Assembly (NCBI RefSeq): GCF_023073315.1
Contig: NZ_JADPJH010000038.1
Location: 186,001 to 250,000, forward strand
From: Bradyrhizobium sp. 1
GTDB lineage: Bacteria; Pseudomonadota; Alphaproteobacteria; Rhizobiales; Xanthobacteraceae
Reading direction: 5' to 3'
DNA length: 64,000 nt
Shown: positions 26,098-35,600 of the stretch, piece by piece
Position numbering within the stretch: position 1 is the first letter of the stretch
Layout of the letters: each line of letters starts with the position of its first letter
The notes under the pieces: generated by a model
What the model saw: only the letters and a program-made list of their open reading frames with translations
Told to the model about the DNA's origin: nothing
Databases searched by the model: none
Position numbers and translations under genes: made by a program

Positions 26098-27198
26098 ATG
26101 GCGCGTTGGTTCCCAAAGGAACATCGCAAATTGGCCAAGCTCGACAGACGCGAATTTCTTCTCGGCAGCGCCGCGACGCTCGCGGCGGGCGCATCCGCGT
26201 CGGCATTGCCGGCATCCAAACTTGCGCAGCGGCGCCCCGGCTTTGGTGCCGCGGCAACATTGTGGGATCTGCAAGCCGATCCCAGGCTCGGCGAAGCCAT
26301 CAGCACCTATTGCACGCAGGTCGTGCCGGTGCTCGAACTGAAATGGCCGATGCTGCGGCCGGACGCGCACACCTTTGCTTTCGAGCGCGCCGATGCGATT
26401 TTGGATTTCGCCCGGCAAAACGATTTGACGATGCGCGGACACGCGCTCGCCTGGTATCACGACATTCCGGACTGGGCCAAACAGATCAAGGACACCAAGG
26501 GCGTCGAGCGCGCCTATGTCGACCACATCGGCACCGTCGTGTCCTATTACAAGGACAAGCTGACGTCGTGGGACGTCGTCAACGAGCCAATCCCGGACAA
26601 TCCGAAGGGGATCACCGACCGGCGCGACACGTTCTGGACGCAGCATCTCGGTAAAGGCTGGATTCCGCTCGCCTTCCGCACAGCGGCCGCGGCCGATCCC
26701 TACGTGAAGCTCGCGATCAACGAATATGACATCGAGTCGGCAAAGGACTCGTTCATTGCCAAGCGCGCGGCCTACCGCAACCTCATCATGGACCTGCTCG
26801 ACCAGGGCGTTCCGCTGCACGCCGTGGGATTGCAATCGCATCTGCATGCCGAGCTCGAGATCGACACGCATGGGCTCGCCGAGTTCGTCACCGAGCTGCG
26901 TTCCTGGGGGCTCGATGTGTATGTCACCGAGCTCGACGTCGACGACCAGAAGCTGACGGGCAATCCTGCGGAGCGCGACGCCATCGTCGCCAAGCGCGTC
27001 GACGATCTCCTGACCGCAATCTCGACCAGTGGCCCGGTGCGCTCGATCCTGACCTGGGGCCTCTCGGACCGCTATAGCTGGATCAACGGCACCTTCGCCC
27101 GCAAGGACAAGCAGCCGAACCGGCCCTTGCCGCTCGACGGCGAATTCAAGCCAAAACCGTTCATGGACGTGATCAGCAAGTTCACGAAGGACGTCTGA
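26098..27198 (+). CDS. GH10 family endo-1,4-beta-xylanase, Tat-exported
   Basis: A 366-residue glycoside hydrolase. A twin-arginine signal is visible in DRREFLLGSAATLAAG (residues 16-31). The GH10 acid/base glutamate is E163 in WDVVNEP and the nucleophile is E278 in VYVTELDV; HALAWYHDIPDW and the QSHLH stretch match subsite residues of the family. The first ATG is at 26098, but a TTG at 26131 has AAAGGA about nine bases before it and would give a signal of more usual length. It follows the glycosyltransferase on the same strand, so it may trim an own surface glycan rather than plant xylan. Confidence 0.9.
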   Translation: MARWFPKEHRKLAKLDRREFLLGSAATLAAGASASALPASKLAQRRPGFGAAATLWDLQADPRLGEAISTYCTQVVPVLELKWPMLRPDAHTFAFERADAILDFARQNDLTMRGHALAWYHDIPDWAKQIKDTKGVERAYVDHIGTVVSYYKDKLTSWDVVNEPIPDNPKGITDRRDTFWTQHLGKGWIPLAFRTAAAADPYVKLAINEYDIESAKDSFIAKRAAYRNLIMDLLDQGVPLHAVGLQSHLHAELEIDTHGLAEFVTELRSWGLDVYVTELDVDDQKLTGNPAERDAIVAKRVDDLLTAISTSGPVRSILTWGLSDRYSWINGTFARKDKQPNRPLPLDGEFKPKPFMDVISKFTKDV

Positions 27199-27210
27199 GG
27201 GCGGCGGGTC

Positions 27211-28161
27211 TCAGCGCGTTTTTGGCACTTCGAATTCGGCCTTATCGCCCATGTGATCGGGCGACAGGCTCGGACCGCGGCGGTCGCGCGAGCCGAGCCG
27301 GAACACGTCGCGGATGTCGTCGATCGAGGTCGACGAATAGGACTGGATGCAGAGCGCGACCTGTTCGGGCGAGGCGGCTGCGATCAGCGCTTCAATCGCC
27401 GGACGGTCGAGGCGGGTATCGTCCCAGTGCGAGACGGCGATGCTGTCTTCCGTGATCCGGTGTCTCTCCAGATGTTCCGGCGAGTTTGCAACGAAGTTTC
27501 CGTAAAGCAGGTACTCCGAAAACTTCTTCTTCCGGCACAGCGCCAGAGCCCAATTCAGCCCAGTGGCTGACTTGATGGCATCAGTCATCGCGCGCGCGGT
27601 GTCCTTGTCCCACACCAGCGCGTTGCCGACATAGTCGTCCGCGGGGAAGGAGCGCTCCTTGATACCGAGAAGCTGATCGACGGTGCGGAGCCACAGGACA
27701 TGCAACGGATGGTCGGCGTCGATCCCCTTGCGCGTGACGAAGAGCGGCGTCTTCTCGGCGCCGGCATATTGACTGACGTCGAATTCGCGGAAGAACAGAT
27801 TGTCCGAGTCAAGAATACAGACCCGCTGCTCGGGCGCGTTGAGCACGCCGGCGATCTTCAGGATCTGCTGGATGTGCCAGCCATGCACCGGCGACGACAG
27901 CAGCGACAGCCAGACCCGGCGGTTGCTGATGAACTGAAGCGCCGGCGGCAGCGCCCACAGCCATTTCGGCAAATAGCGCGAGGCCGGAACGATGACGCGC
28001 TTGTCGGAAGCGAACCCCTCGAACAACGGCACGTCCTCATCGTTAACGAGAACATAATGCCGCGTGTATCCCGTCAGCCAGGTGTCGATGCTCTCGCTGA
28101 GCAGCGAAAAGCGTTCGATATCCTTGGCATAGCTGGCAGTCAGCAGTGCAACGGAATGCAT
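27211..28161 (-). CDS. DUF6492 family protein, glycosyltransferase-like
   Basis: A 316-residue cytosolic protein. It opens SVALLTASYAKDIERFSLL and has the acidic motif RVCILDSDNLFFREFD near residue 115, the kind of DxD motif seen in nucleotide-sugar-dependent GT-A enzymes. The family (DUF6492) is found in rhizobial polysaccharide regions and has no proven activity that I know of. It is convergent with the GH10 gene, with 12 bases between stops. A transferase acting on the same glycan is a reasonable inference. Confidence 0.7.
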   Translation of the reverse strand: MHSVALLTASYAKDIERFSLLSESIDTWLTGYTRHYVLVNDEDVPLFEGFASDKRVIVPASRYLPKWLWALPPALQFISNRRVWLSLLSSPVHGWHIQQILKIAGVLNAPEQRVCILDSDNLFFREFDVSQYAGAEKTPLFVTRKGIDADHPLHVLWLRTVDQLLGIKERSFPADDYVGNALVWDKDTARAMTDAIKSATGLNWALALCRKKKFSEYLLYGNFVANSPEHLERHRITEDSIAVSHWDDTRLDRPAIEALIAAASPEQVALCIQSYSSTSIDDIRDVFRLGSRDRRGPSLSPDHMGDKAEFEVPKTR

Positions 28162-28256
28162 GGAGCGCGCTCAAATGGCCATCAAGCCGCAGTCATAGCC
28201 GCGTCTGGAGGCGTTGGAAACTTACATTCGCAATCAAGGTAAAATGAAATGAAGCG

Positions 28257-29051
28257 TTACCCATCCGACGGCAGCCCCTGCTCGATGCCGCGAAAGCGGA
28301 GCGGCGCCAGGGCGGAGGCGCGCTGCCACCAGTCGGCGACGCGGTCGTCGAGCGCGGTCGCGCCGCGGCCCTGGCCGGGGAATATCCGGATCTGCTGGAC
28401 TGCCTCAGCTTCGAAGCCTTTGCCCTTGCGCATGATCTTGAGGGCAGCACCTTCGCGGTCCCGCTGGGTCAGCGGCACCAGGAGGCGGCCGCGCGGACGG
28501 AGCGACTGGAGCCAGAGCGGATGCGGGTGCGAGAAGCCGGCATGCACGATGATCACGTCGGCATCCCCGCCGAGATCCTCGCATCCGTCGCCATGGACGA
28601 CCGCGACATTGCGATAGGAGCCAAGGTAGGTCGCAGCGCGGGCCGCGAGCCGCTCGTCGCATTCGATTGCGTGCACCCTGCCCTTTGGTCCCACGACGTT
28701 CGACAGCACCGCCGAGAAGTAGCCGAGCCCGCAGCCGATCTGCACGACACGGTCCTTCTCCCTGATGTCGAGGACGTCGATGAAATGCGCCCACAGGCTC
28801 GGCAGTCCGGTGTCGAGCTTGCGGCGCGCATCGATGGCGACCAGCACATTATCGTAGAGATGAACGGGATCGGCGTCCGGCGTCAGCCGGTAGCTGCTCC
28901 CCGCTTCGCTCTTGACGCGCCATGGCCCCCTCGCCAGAAAATTTTCGCGCGGCACAGCGCCGAGAGCCGCGAGCAGGCGCTTTGAAGAAATCAGCTCGCG
29001 CCTCGCAATCAGCGCGACGTAACGCGCACGCGCGGCATCGAGATCGCTCAT
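28257..29051 (-). CDS. Protein-L-isoaspartate O-methyltransferase-like protein
   Basis: A 264-residue methyltransferase of the PCMT type. The N-terminal helix region has ISSKRLLAALGAVPRENFL, like the start of PCMT enzymes, and the SAM site is VVQIGCGLGYFSAVLSNVVG with VHAIECDERL as motif II. ADVIIVHAGFSHP stands where true PCMTs read DAIxVxAAxxxxP. It overlaps the upstream cyclase-ATPase gene by four bases (ATGA), so the two are translated together. Whether it repairs isoaspartate or methylates another target is open; the divergent motif leaves room for a different substrate. Confidence 0.78.
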   Translation of the reverse strand: MSDLDAARARYVALIARRELISSKRLLAALGAVPRENFLARGPWRVKSEAGSSYRLTPDADPVHLYDNVLVAIDARRKLDTGLPSLWAHFIDVLDIREKDRVVQIGCGLGYFSAVLSNVVGPKGRVHAIECDERLAARAATYLGSYRNVAVVHGDGCEDLGGDADVIIVHAGFSHPHPLWLQSLRPRGRLLVPLTQRDREGAALKIMRKGKGFEAEAVQQIRIFPGQGRGATALDDRVADWWQRASALAPLRFRGIEQGLPSDG

Positions 29052-32000
29052 TTCACGGGATCGGCGCGTTCACGAACGGGCACGTCCCCTCCGATCTCGT
29101 TGACCAGCTGCATCGCCTGCTTCAGGTCCGGCGTGTAGAAGCCTTCACTGAACTTATCGACGATCGGCACCAGCAGGAGACTTGCGTGCTCGCGCTTGCC
29201 GGCCTCGTGCGAGAGGCGCGCGAGGCTGACGGCGGTGCGAAGCTCCCAGGACAGCGCGCCCTGCTTGCGCGCAACCTCGAGCGACAAGGCGAACAAATCC
29301 TCGGCTTCCTGCACCGACGTCGGCCCGCCGTCCGACAGCGTGATCTCGCCCTGGAGGCGATAGACCTCGGCGAGGTAGGAGTGATCCCCGGTCCGCCTCG
29401 CAGTCGCGAGCGCACCGTCCAGCGCGCGCAAGGCGGCATCGCGCATTCCGACCTTGGCGTAGGCTTCCGCGAGCAGGCAGCGGAACCAGCAGCCGGCAAG
29501 CCAGGAGTCCATCGCCTCGTATTCGTCGAGACCGAAACGCATCTGGCTGATGCCCTCGTCGGCCTCACCGAGCTGCGCCAGCGCCCAGCCCCGCAGGATC
29601 GCGGCCTGCTGCTTCCAGTGCAGGAAATTGTGCTCGGTGGCGATGATCATGGCGCGGTTGGCGTGGTCGCGCGTACCCTCGATATCGCGCAGATGCTGGC
29701 AGAGATAGGCGCCGAACACGAGCGCGAAGGCGAGCGAGAAAGGATGACGGATCTTCTCGGCGTGCAGGATCGCCTGCTCGCTGTGCTGGCGCGCCGCGTC
29801 GGGCCGGCCAAGGAACCACAAGAGATAGCCGAGATAGGACAGCGAGACGACGCCGGGATCGGTGCCGTGGCGCTCCATCAGATCGGAGTGCAAATCGGGG
29901 CTGTAGAGGTTGATGCAGCGATGCAGATGGTGTTGCGCGGCGGCAAAGCGGCCGCGATAGAGCATGGTCATCGCGATCGAGCGATGCGCCTCGATCAGAT
30001 AGCCGGTCTGCTGCGCCGGCTGCGTGCGCTCGTTCAGCCGCTCGCGCTTGGCGAACTTGAGCAACTCGACGCTGAGATCATGCGCACGGGTGAGATCGGC
30101 GCGGATGAAATGGCAGACCCAGAGCCCTCGCGTGGCAGCAAAGGCATTTTCATCGTCGTCCAGCTGCTGGCCAAGCTCGAGTGCGCGGATGTAATTCTCC
30201 TCGACTTCCTGCACGGCGTAGCCCTTGGCGGCGATCAGCGCGTTGCCGAGTGCGATGCGCAGCTCGAGCTCCATCTCGTCCGCGCCCTGCATGCGCGCAT
30301 TGGCCTGCACGACGCTCAAGCCGCGGCGCAGATGGCCGATCGCCTCCAGATTGGCGCCGCTCTTGGCCGCCTGCTTGCCGGCCTTGAGCCAGAAGCTCGC
30401 CGCGCCCTCGCTCTGGCCCGACTCGGTCAGATGATGGGCGAGCAGCTCCGGTTCGCGGTCGGTCTTTTCCGGATACATCTCGGCAAGCACCTGCGCGATC
30501 CCCGCATGCAACTTGCGCCGCTCGCTGTGCAGCAGGCTGTCATGCGCGGCGTTCTGGATCATCACGTGCTTGAAGGAGTAGAGCGCATCGGGTGGATGGC
30601 CGCGGCGCATGATCAGCCCGGCCCCCTCCAGATGATTCAATGCGGCCTCGATCTGCTCCGCCGGCGTATTGGCGACGGCCTGAAGTGTCTCGTAGGAAAA
30701 CTCGCGGCCGATGGTGGCGCCGATCTGCGCGATCCGCTTGAACGGGCCCATGCGGTCGAGCCGCGCCATCAGCGAATCCGTCAGGGTCGCCGGGATCGCG
30801 AGCTGCCGCCACGGGCCCGACAGCACGTAGCGCCCGTGCCGTTCGGTCAGCAGGTTGGATTCGAGCACGGTCTTGGTGAGCTCTTCCAGAAACAGCGGCA
30901 CGCCGTCGGTCTTGACGATGATCTCCTCGATGACTTCCTTGGGCAGCTCCCGGCCGGCGACACGCTCGACCAGTGTCGCGCGCAATTGCCGGCTTAGGCG
31001 GTTCAGCACCAGGGTCGTGATGTGCGAATGGGCGTTCCAGCTCGGCTGGAATTCGGTGCGAGCGGTGACGACGACCAGGATCGGCCGATTCTGCACCCGG
31101 TCGATCAAGAGGTCGAGGACCTCACGAGAGGTCGGGTCGATCCAGTGCAAATCCTCGAACGCGATCACCAGCGGCATTTCGCGCGCGAGGCCGAGGAAAT
31201 GACTGACCAGCGCCGCGACGGTGGCATCCTTCTGCTGCTGCGGCGACAGCTCCAGCGGCGGATAGCGGTCTCCGGTCGGGATGGACAGCAGCGCAGCAAA
31301 CAGCGGCGTGACCTGCTCGATGTCGCCGTGCGCGGCCGCGATCGCGGTCTCCAGGCTCGTCAGCGACAGCGCGGATGCATCCTCGCGGTCCATGCCGAGG
31401 GAGAATTTGAGCTGCTCGGAGAACGGATAGAATGCCGTGGACGTGTAATAGGGCGAGCACTGGAACGAGACCTGACCATGCCGGTCGCCCGCGATCCGCT
31501 CAAAAATCTCCTGGATGATGCGCGACTTGCCGATCCCGGGTTCGCCGAATTTGACCACGACCTGGCCATCGTCCTCCTTGACCTGCTGCCAGCGCCCCAT
31601 CAGCAGCGCGATCTCCTCCTCGCGGTTGACGAGCGGGGTCAACCGCGTGCCCATGGCGGCGGCAAAGCGGGTCTCCACCCGCGTGGCGCGCACCACGTGC
31701 CAGGCTTGCGCCTTCTCCGAGATGCCCTTCAGCGCATGGACGCCGAGATTGCGGTAGTCGAACTTGCCCTTCAGCAGCGACTGCGTCGACGCCGAGATCA
31801 CCACGCCGTTGGGCGGCGCCAGGGCTTGCAGGCGCGCGGCGAGATTGACGGTTTCCCCGACCGCGGAGTCGCGCTCTTCGGTGCCCTGCCCCACGAGGTC
31901 GCCGACCACGACGAGACCGGTCGCGATGCCGATGCGGACCGCCGGCGAATGACTGAGTGCGCCACGCGGCTCGATCGCGCGCGCGGTCGACAGCACCCGC

Positions 32001-32518
32001 ACGATCTCGAGCCCGGCGCGCACCGCGCGCTCGGCATCGTCCTCATGGGCGGTCGGATAGCCGAAATAGACCAGGATACCGTCGCCGACGAAACGGGCGG
32101 CAAAACCCTCATAATGCTTGACCACCCGGACGCAGGTCTCGCGAAAACTCGCGATCATGTCGCGCACGTCTTCCGGATCGAATTGCGCGGAGAGCGCGGT
32201 GGAATCGACCATGTCGCAAAACATGGTGGTGAGCTGGCGCCGTTCGGCCCCGACCTCCGTCCGGCTCTGCGGACGTGCCACTGTCGCCGGCGGCTCCGCG
32301 GTTTCAGCCTGGAACAGTGCCGCCATCGCGCGCCGGAGCCGCTTGCGGTCGCCAAGCGGCAAGCCGAGCTCGATCAGGTCGGCTTCGGTCAAATCCCCCA
32401 TGACATCGAGATCGAGGCGGTGCTGCACGAAGAGATCGGTGTAGTGGCCGAGACCGATGCCGTCGAGCCAGCGCTTCAGCCCGCCCTCCGTCCCCGTAAC
32501 AGGCTCATTCTCCAGCAT
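29048..32518 (-). CDS. SAM domain-class III cyclase-AAA/STAND ATPase-TPR signalling protein
   Basis: A 1156-residue cytosolic protein. A SAM domain lies at about 13-70 (LKRWLDGIGLGHYTDLF). The cyclase domain (about 90-280) keeps the metal aspartates (FCDMVDST and RFVGDGILVYFG) and the catalytic Asn/Arg in VGETVNLAARLQ, but has Arg where many adenylate cyclases have the base-recognising Lys. An ATPase with Walker A GEPGIGKSR near residue 325 and Walker B-like VIAFEDLHWID near 450 follows, then TPR-like helical repeats to the end (about 640-1140). This is a known bacterial architecture in which ATPase and repeats gate the cyclase. It is divergent from the NRPS gene. Confidence 0.9.
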   Translation of the reverse strand: MLENEPVTGTEGGLKRWLDGIGLGHYTDLFVQHRLDLDVMGDLTEADLIELGLPLGDRKRLRRAMAALFQAETAEPPATVARPQSRTEVGAERRQLTTMFCDMVDSTALSAQFDPEDVRDMIASFRETCVRVVKHYEGFAARFVGDGILVYFGYPTAHEDDAERAVRAGLEIVRVLSTARAIEPRGALSHSPAVRIGIATGLVVVGDLVGQGTEERDSAVGETVNLAARLQALAPPNGVVISASTQSLLKGKFDYRNLGVHALKGISEKAQAWHVVRATRVETRFAAAMGTRLTPLVNREEEIALLMGRWQQVKEDDGQVVVKFGEPGIGKSRIIQEIFERIAGDRHGQVSFQCSPYYTSTAFYPFSEQLKFSLGMDREDASALSLTSLETAIAAAHGDIEQVTPLFAALLSIPTGDRYPPLELSPQQQKDATVAALVSHFLGLAREMPLVIAFEDLHWIDPTSREVLDLLIDRVQNRPILVVVTARTEFQPSWNAHSHITTLVLNRLSRQLRATLVERVAGRELPKEVIEEIIVKTDGVPLFLEELTKTVLESNLLTERHGRYVLSGPWRQLAIPATLTDSLMARLDRMGPFKRIAQIGATIGREFSYETLQAVANTPAEQIEAALNHLEGAGLIMRRGHPPDALYSFKHVMIQNAAHDSLLHSERRKLHAGIAQVLAEMYPEKTDREPELLAHHLTESGQSEGAASFWLKAGKQAAKSGANLEAIGHLRRGLSVVQANARMQGADEMELELRIALGNALIAAKGYAVQEVEENYIRALELGQQLDDDENAFAATRGLWVCHFIRADLTRAHDLSVELLKFAKRERLNERTQPAQQTGYLIEAHRSIAMTMLYRGRFAAAQHHLHRCINLYSPDLHSDLMERHGTDPGVVSLSYLGYLLWFLGRPDAARQHSEQAILHAEKIRHPFSLAFALVFGAYLCQHLRDIEGTRDHANRAMIIATEHNFLHWKQQAAILRGWALAQLGEADEGISQMRFGLDEYEAMDSWLAGCWFRCLLAEAYAKVGMRDAALRALDGALATARRTGDHSYLAEVYRLQGEITLSDGGPTSVQEAEDLFALSLEVARKQGALSWELRTAVSLARLSHEAGKREHASLLLVPIVDKFSEGFYTPDLKQAMQLVNEIGGDVPVRERADPVK

Positions 32519-32653
32519 GGTGATTCTGCCCGACCATCACTCCGTCGAAGGGCTTTAGGCCCCTCAACCACAGATTTTGGGGCCCGAACTTCACCTCAGA
32601 CTGGACGCGTTCCCTAAGTTCTTGGAAGAATAGCCCAATCGGATCAAAAGGGA

Positions 32654-35600
32654 ATGGCGTTGTCTGACATTGCACCCGGAGCGGAAGAAGGAGCGGCCGG
32701 CGGGAGCGCCGAAACGAAGATATTCGCGCATATCGGCGGCCTTCTCGATTTCTACGCCCGCAAGACACCTGCGGCGCCCGCCCTCATGGCACCGGGCCGG
32801 CCGGCTCTCACCTACGGCGCGCTTGGCGAGCGGATCCAGGACCTGATCCGCACGCTACGCGGGCTCGGCATTGCGCCTGCCGACCGGATCGCTGTTGCAC
32901 TGCCGCGCGGCGCGGACAGTGCGCTGGCGCTGATCGCGGTCGCGTCGGCCGGCGCCTGTGTCCCCGTCAATCCGGACCTGACGGCGGACGAGTTGCAGCG
33001 CTATTTCAGCGAATTGAAGCTGAAGGCGCTCGTCACCCGTGCGGATATGAACTCACCGAGCCGTGATGTCGCCAGGACGCTGGATATCGCGGTGATCGAT
33101 TTCGTGCCGGGGCCGAAACACGATCTCGGCGGCTGCGCGTTCGTCGGCCCGATGATCGGGCCGGCGAGCGCCAGCGGCGCCTCGCGCGGCGACGACGATG
33201 CATTCATCCTGCTGACGTCGGGCACGGCGGCACGGCCGAAAATGGTGCCGCTCACACATCGCAATGTGTGCCTGTCCGCCACCAATGCAGGCCGAGTGCT
33301 GTCGCTCGTATCCCACGATCGCCTGCTCAACGCCCTGCCGCTGTTTCACGCGCATGGCCTGATCTCCGGTCTCCTGACGGCGCTGGCCGCGGGCTCCAGC
33401 GTGATCTGCACCGACGGCTTTGACGCATTGTCCTTCTTCGGCTGGATGCGGGAGCTGCAACCGACCTGGTACACGGCGGTGCCGACCATTCATCGCGCGC
33501 TGCTGACCGCGGCCGAAGCCGACCCGGACCGCGCCCGGTCGTCGTCGCTGCGCGTGATCCGTTCGGCTTCATCCTCGCTCGCGCCTGCGATCCTCAATGG
33601 ACTGGAGGCGATGTTCGGCGTTCCCGTGCTCGAAACCTACGGCATGACGGAAGCGGCCTCGCAGATCGCGGCCAATCCGTTCCAGCTACGCAAGATCGGA
33701 TCGGTCGGCCGCGCCGCGGGGCCGGAGATCGCGATCATGAACGAGACCGGCCGCGCGCTTGCGAGCGGCGAGCGCGGCGAGATCGTGCTGCGCGGAGCGA
33801 ATATGAGCCGCGGCTATTATAATGACGAGGCGGGGACGCAGGCCGCGTTCCGCAACGGCTGGTTCCGCACCGGCGATCTCGGCTATCTCGATGCCGACGG
33901 CTATCTCTTCATCGTCGGCCGTATCAAGGACGTCATCAACCGCGGCGGCCAGAAGATCTCGCCGCTGGAGGTGGAGGAGGTCCTGCTCGGCCATCCGGCG
34001 GTGCTGGAGGCCGGCGTGTTCGCCGTGGCGCACCAAAAGCTCGGCGAGAACGTCGCGGCCGTCGTGGTGCTGCGCCCCAATTCCGAGGCGACCTCGGACG
34101 GGCTGCGCCAGTTCGCGCGAAAGCGGCTTGCGGCCTACAAGGTTCCGAGCTTGATCCGCAGCGTGGCGGCGCTGCCGAAGGGCGCCAGCGGCAAGGTCAA
34201 GCGCAACGCGCTGGCCGAGCTGATCGCAGCAGTGGACGAAAGCGACGAGGAACAGCTGCCGCGCAGCGCGCTGGAGACCCAGCTCGCGGAGATCTGGGCC
34301 GGCCTGCTGGAGCTGCCGCAGGTCGGCATCGATCAGGACGTCTTCGCACTTGGCGCGGACTCGCTCGCGGCGACGCAGATGCGCTCGCGCCTGCGTGAAC
34401 GCTTCAACGTCGACTTCTCCTTCGAGGACATCTTTGATTGCGCCACGGTCTCGGCGCTTGCGGCCCGGATCGAGACTGCCACGACCCATCGCCAACCGGT
34501 GCTTCCGGCCTGGCGCCAGGCGGCGGCGGCGGACGCGCCGCTGTCGTTCCAGCAGCAGCGGATGTACTTGCTGTCGCGGCTCGATCCGACCCGCTACAAC
34601 TACAATGTCGTCGAAGTCGCTGTTCTCAAGGGCATGGTCGACATCGCCGCGTTGTCTGCGAGCCTCACCGCGATCTGCGCCCGCCACGAGGCGCTGCGCT
34701 CGGTCTTCATCGAACATCAGGGCGAGCCGGCGCAGCGTGTGCTGCAGTCGCCGCCGCAATTCGAGCGGATCAAGCTCAAGCCCTGCCCCCTGGACAAGCA
34801 AGCCGCAATGATCCGGCGGGAGGCGCTCAAGCTCGCACAACATCCGTTCGACCTGGCGCACGAACCGCCGCTGAAGGTCACGCTACTGTCGTTCGACAAA
34901 ACCAGCCACGCGCTGGTGGTCAACGTCCACCACCTCGTCACCGACGGCTGGTCGCAGCGGCTGTTCTGGGAAGAGCTCGCCGCGCATTATGCCGCCGCAC
35001 GCAAGAAGAGCGTGGCGGCACGACCCTCGGCCACCTTCCAGTATCGCGACTTTGCGTTGTGGCAGCAAAGCTGGGCGCAGACGCCGGCGGCGAAGGAGCA
35101 GCTCGACTACTGGCGGACCCAGCTCGACGGCGTCACCACGCTGCCGCTGCGGACCGACCGGCCACGACCGGAGGTCTGGAGCGGTCACGGCGCCCGTCAC
35201 TATTTCGAGTTCTCCAAGGCCCTCTCGGCCGATGTCCGCGCACTGAGCCAGGACCAGGGCGTCACCTCCTTCATGACGCTGCTCGCGGTGTTCCAGTGCT
35301 TGCTGTTCCGCCACACCGGGCATGAGGACGTCGCGACCGGGTCGCTGATCGCCAACCGCAACCAAATCGAAAGCGAACGCCTGATCGGGCTGTTCGCCAA
35401 CACCCTGATCCTGCGTAACGATTTTGCCGGCGATCCGAGTTTTAGCGACATGTTGCGGCGGGTGCGACAGGTCACGCTCGACGCCTATCGCAACCAGGAC
35501 CTCCCGATCGAGGAGGTGCTGCGCGCGCTCCAGATCGCGCGTAGGACGGACGGCAATCCGCTGTTCCGGATCATGTTCATCCTCCAGAACGCCTCGATCG

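Noticed and set aside
28922..30997. 691-residue open frame opposite the SAM-cyclase-ATPase gene
   Set aside because: It is antisense to a gene with clear domains, has an Arg/Gln/His/Asp-rich composition typical of reverse frames in GC-rich DNA, and shows no family motif.
31022..32617. 531-residue open frame opposite the same gene
   Set aside because: It is a mirror frame of the cyclase and ATPase domains and has no recognisable motif or ribosome binding site.
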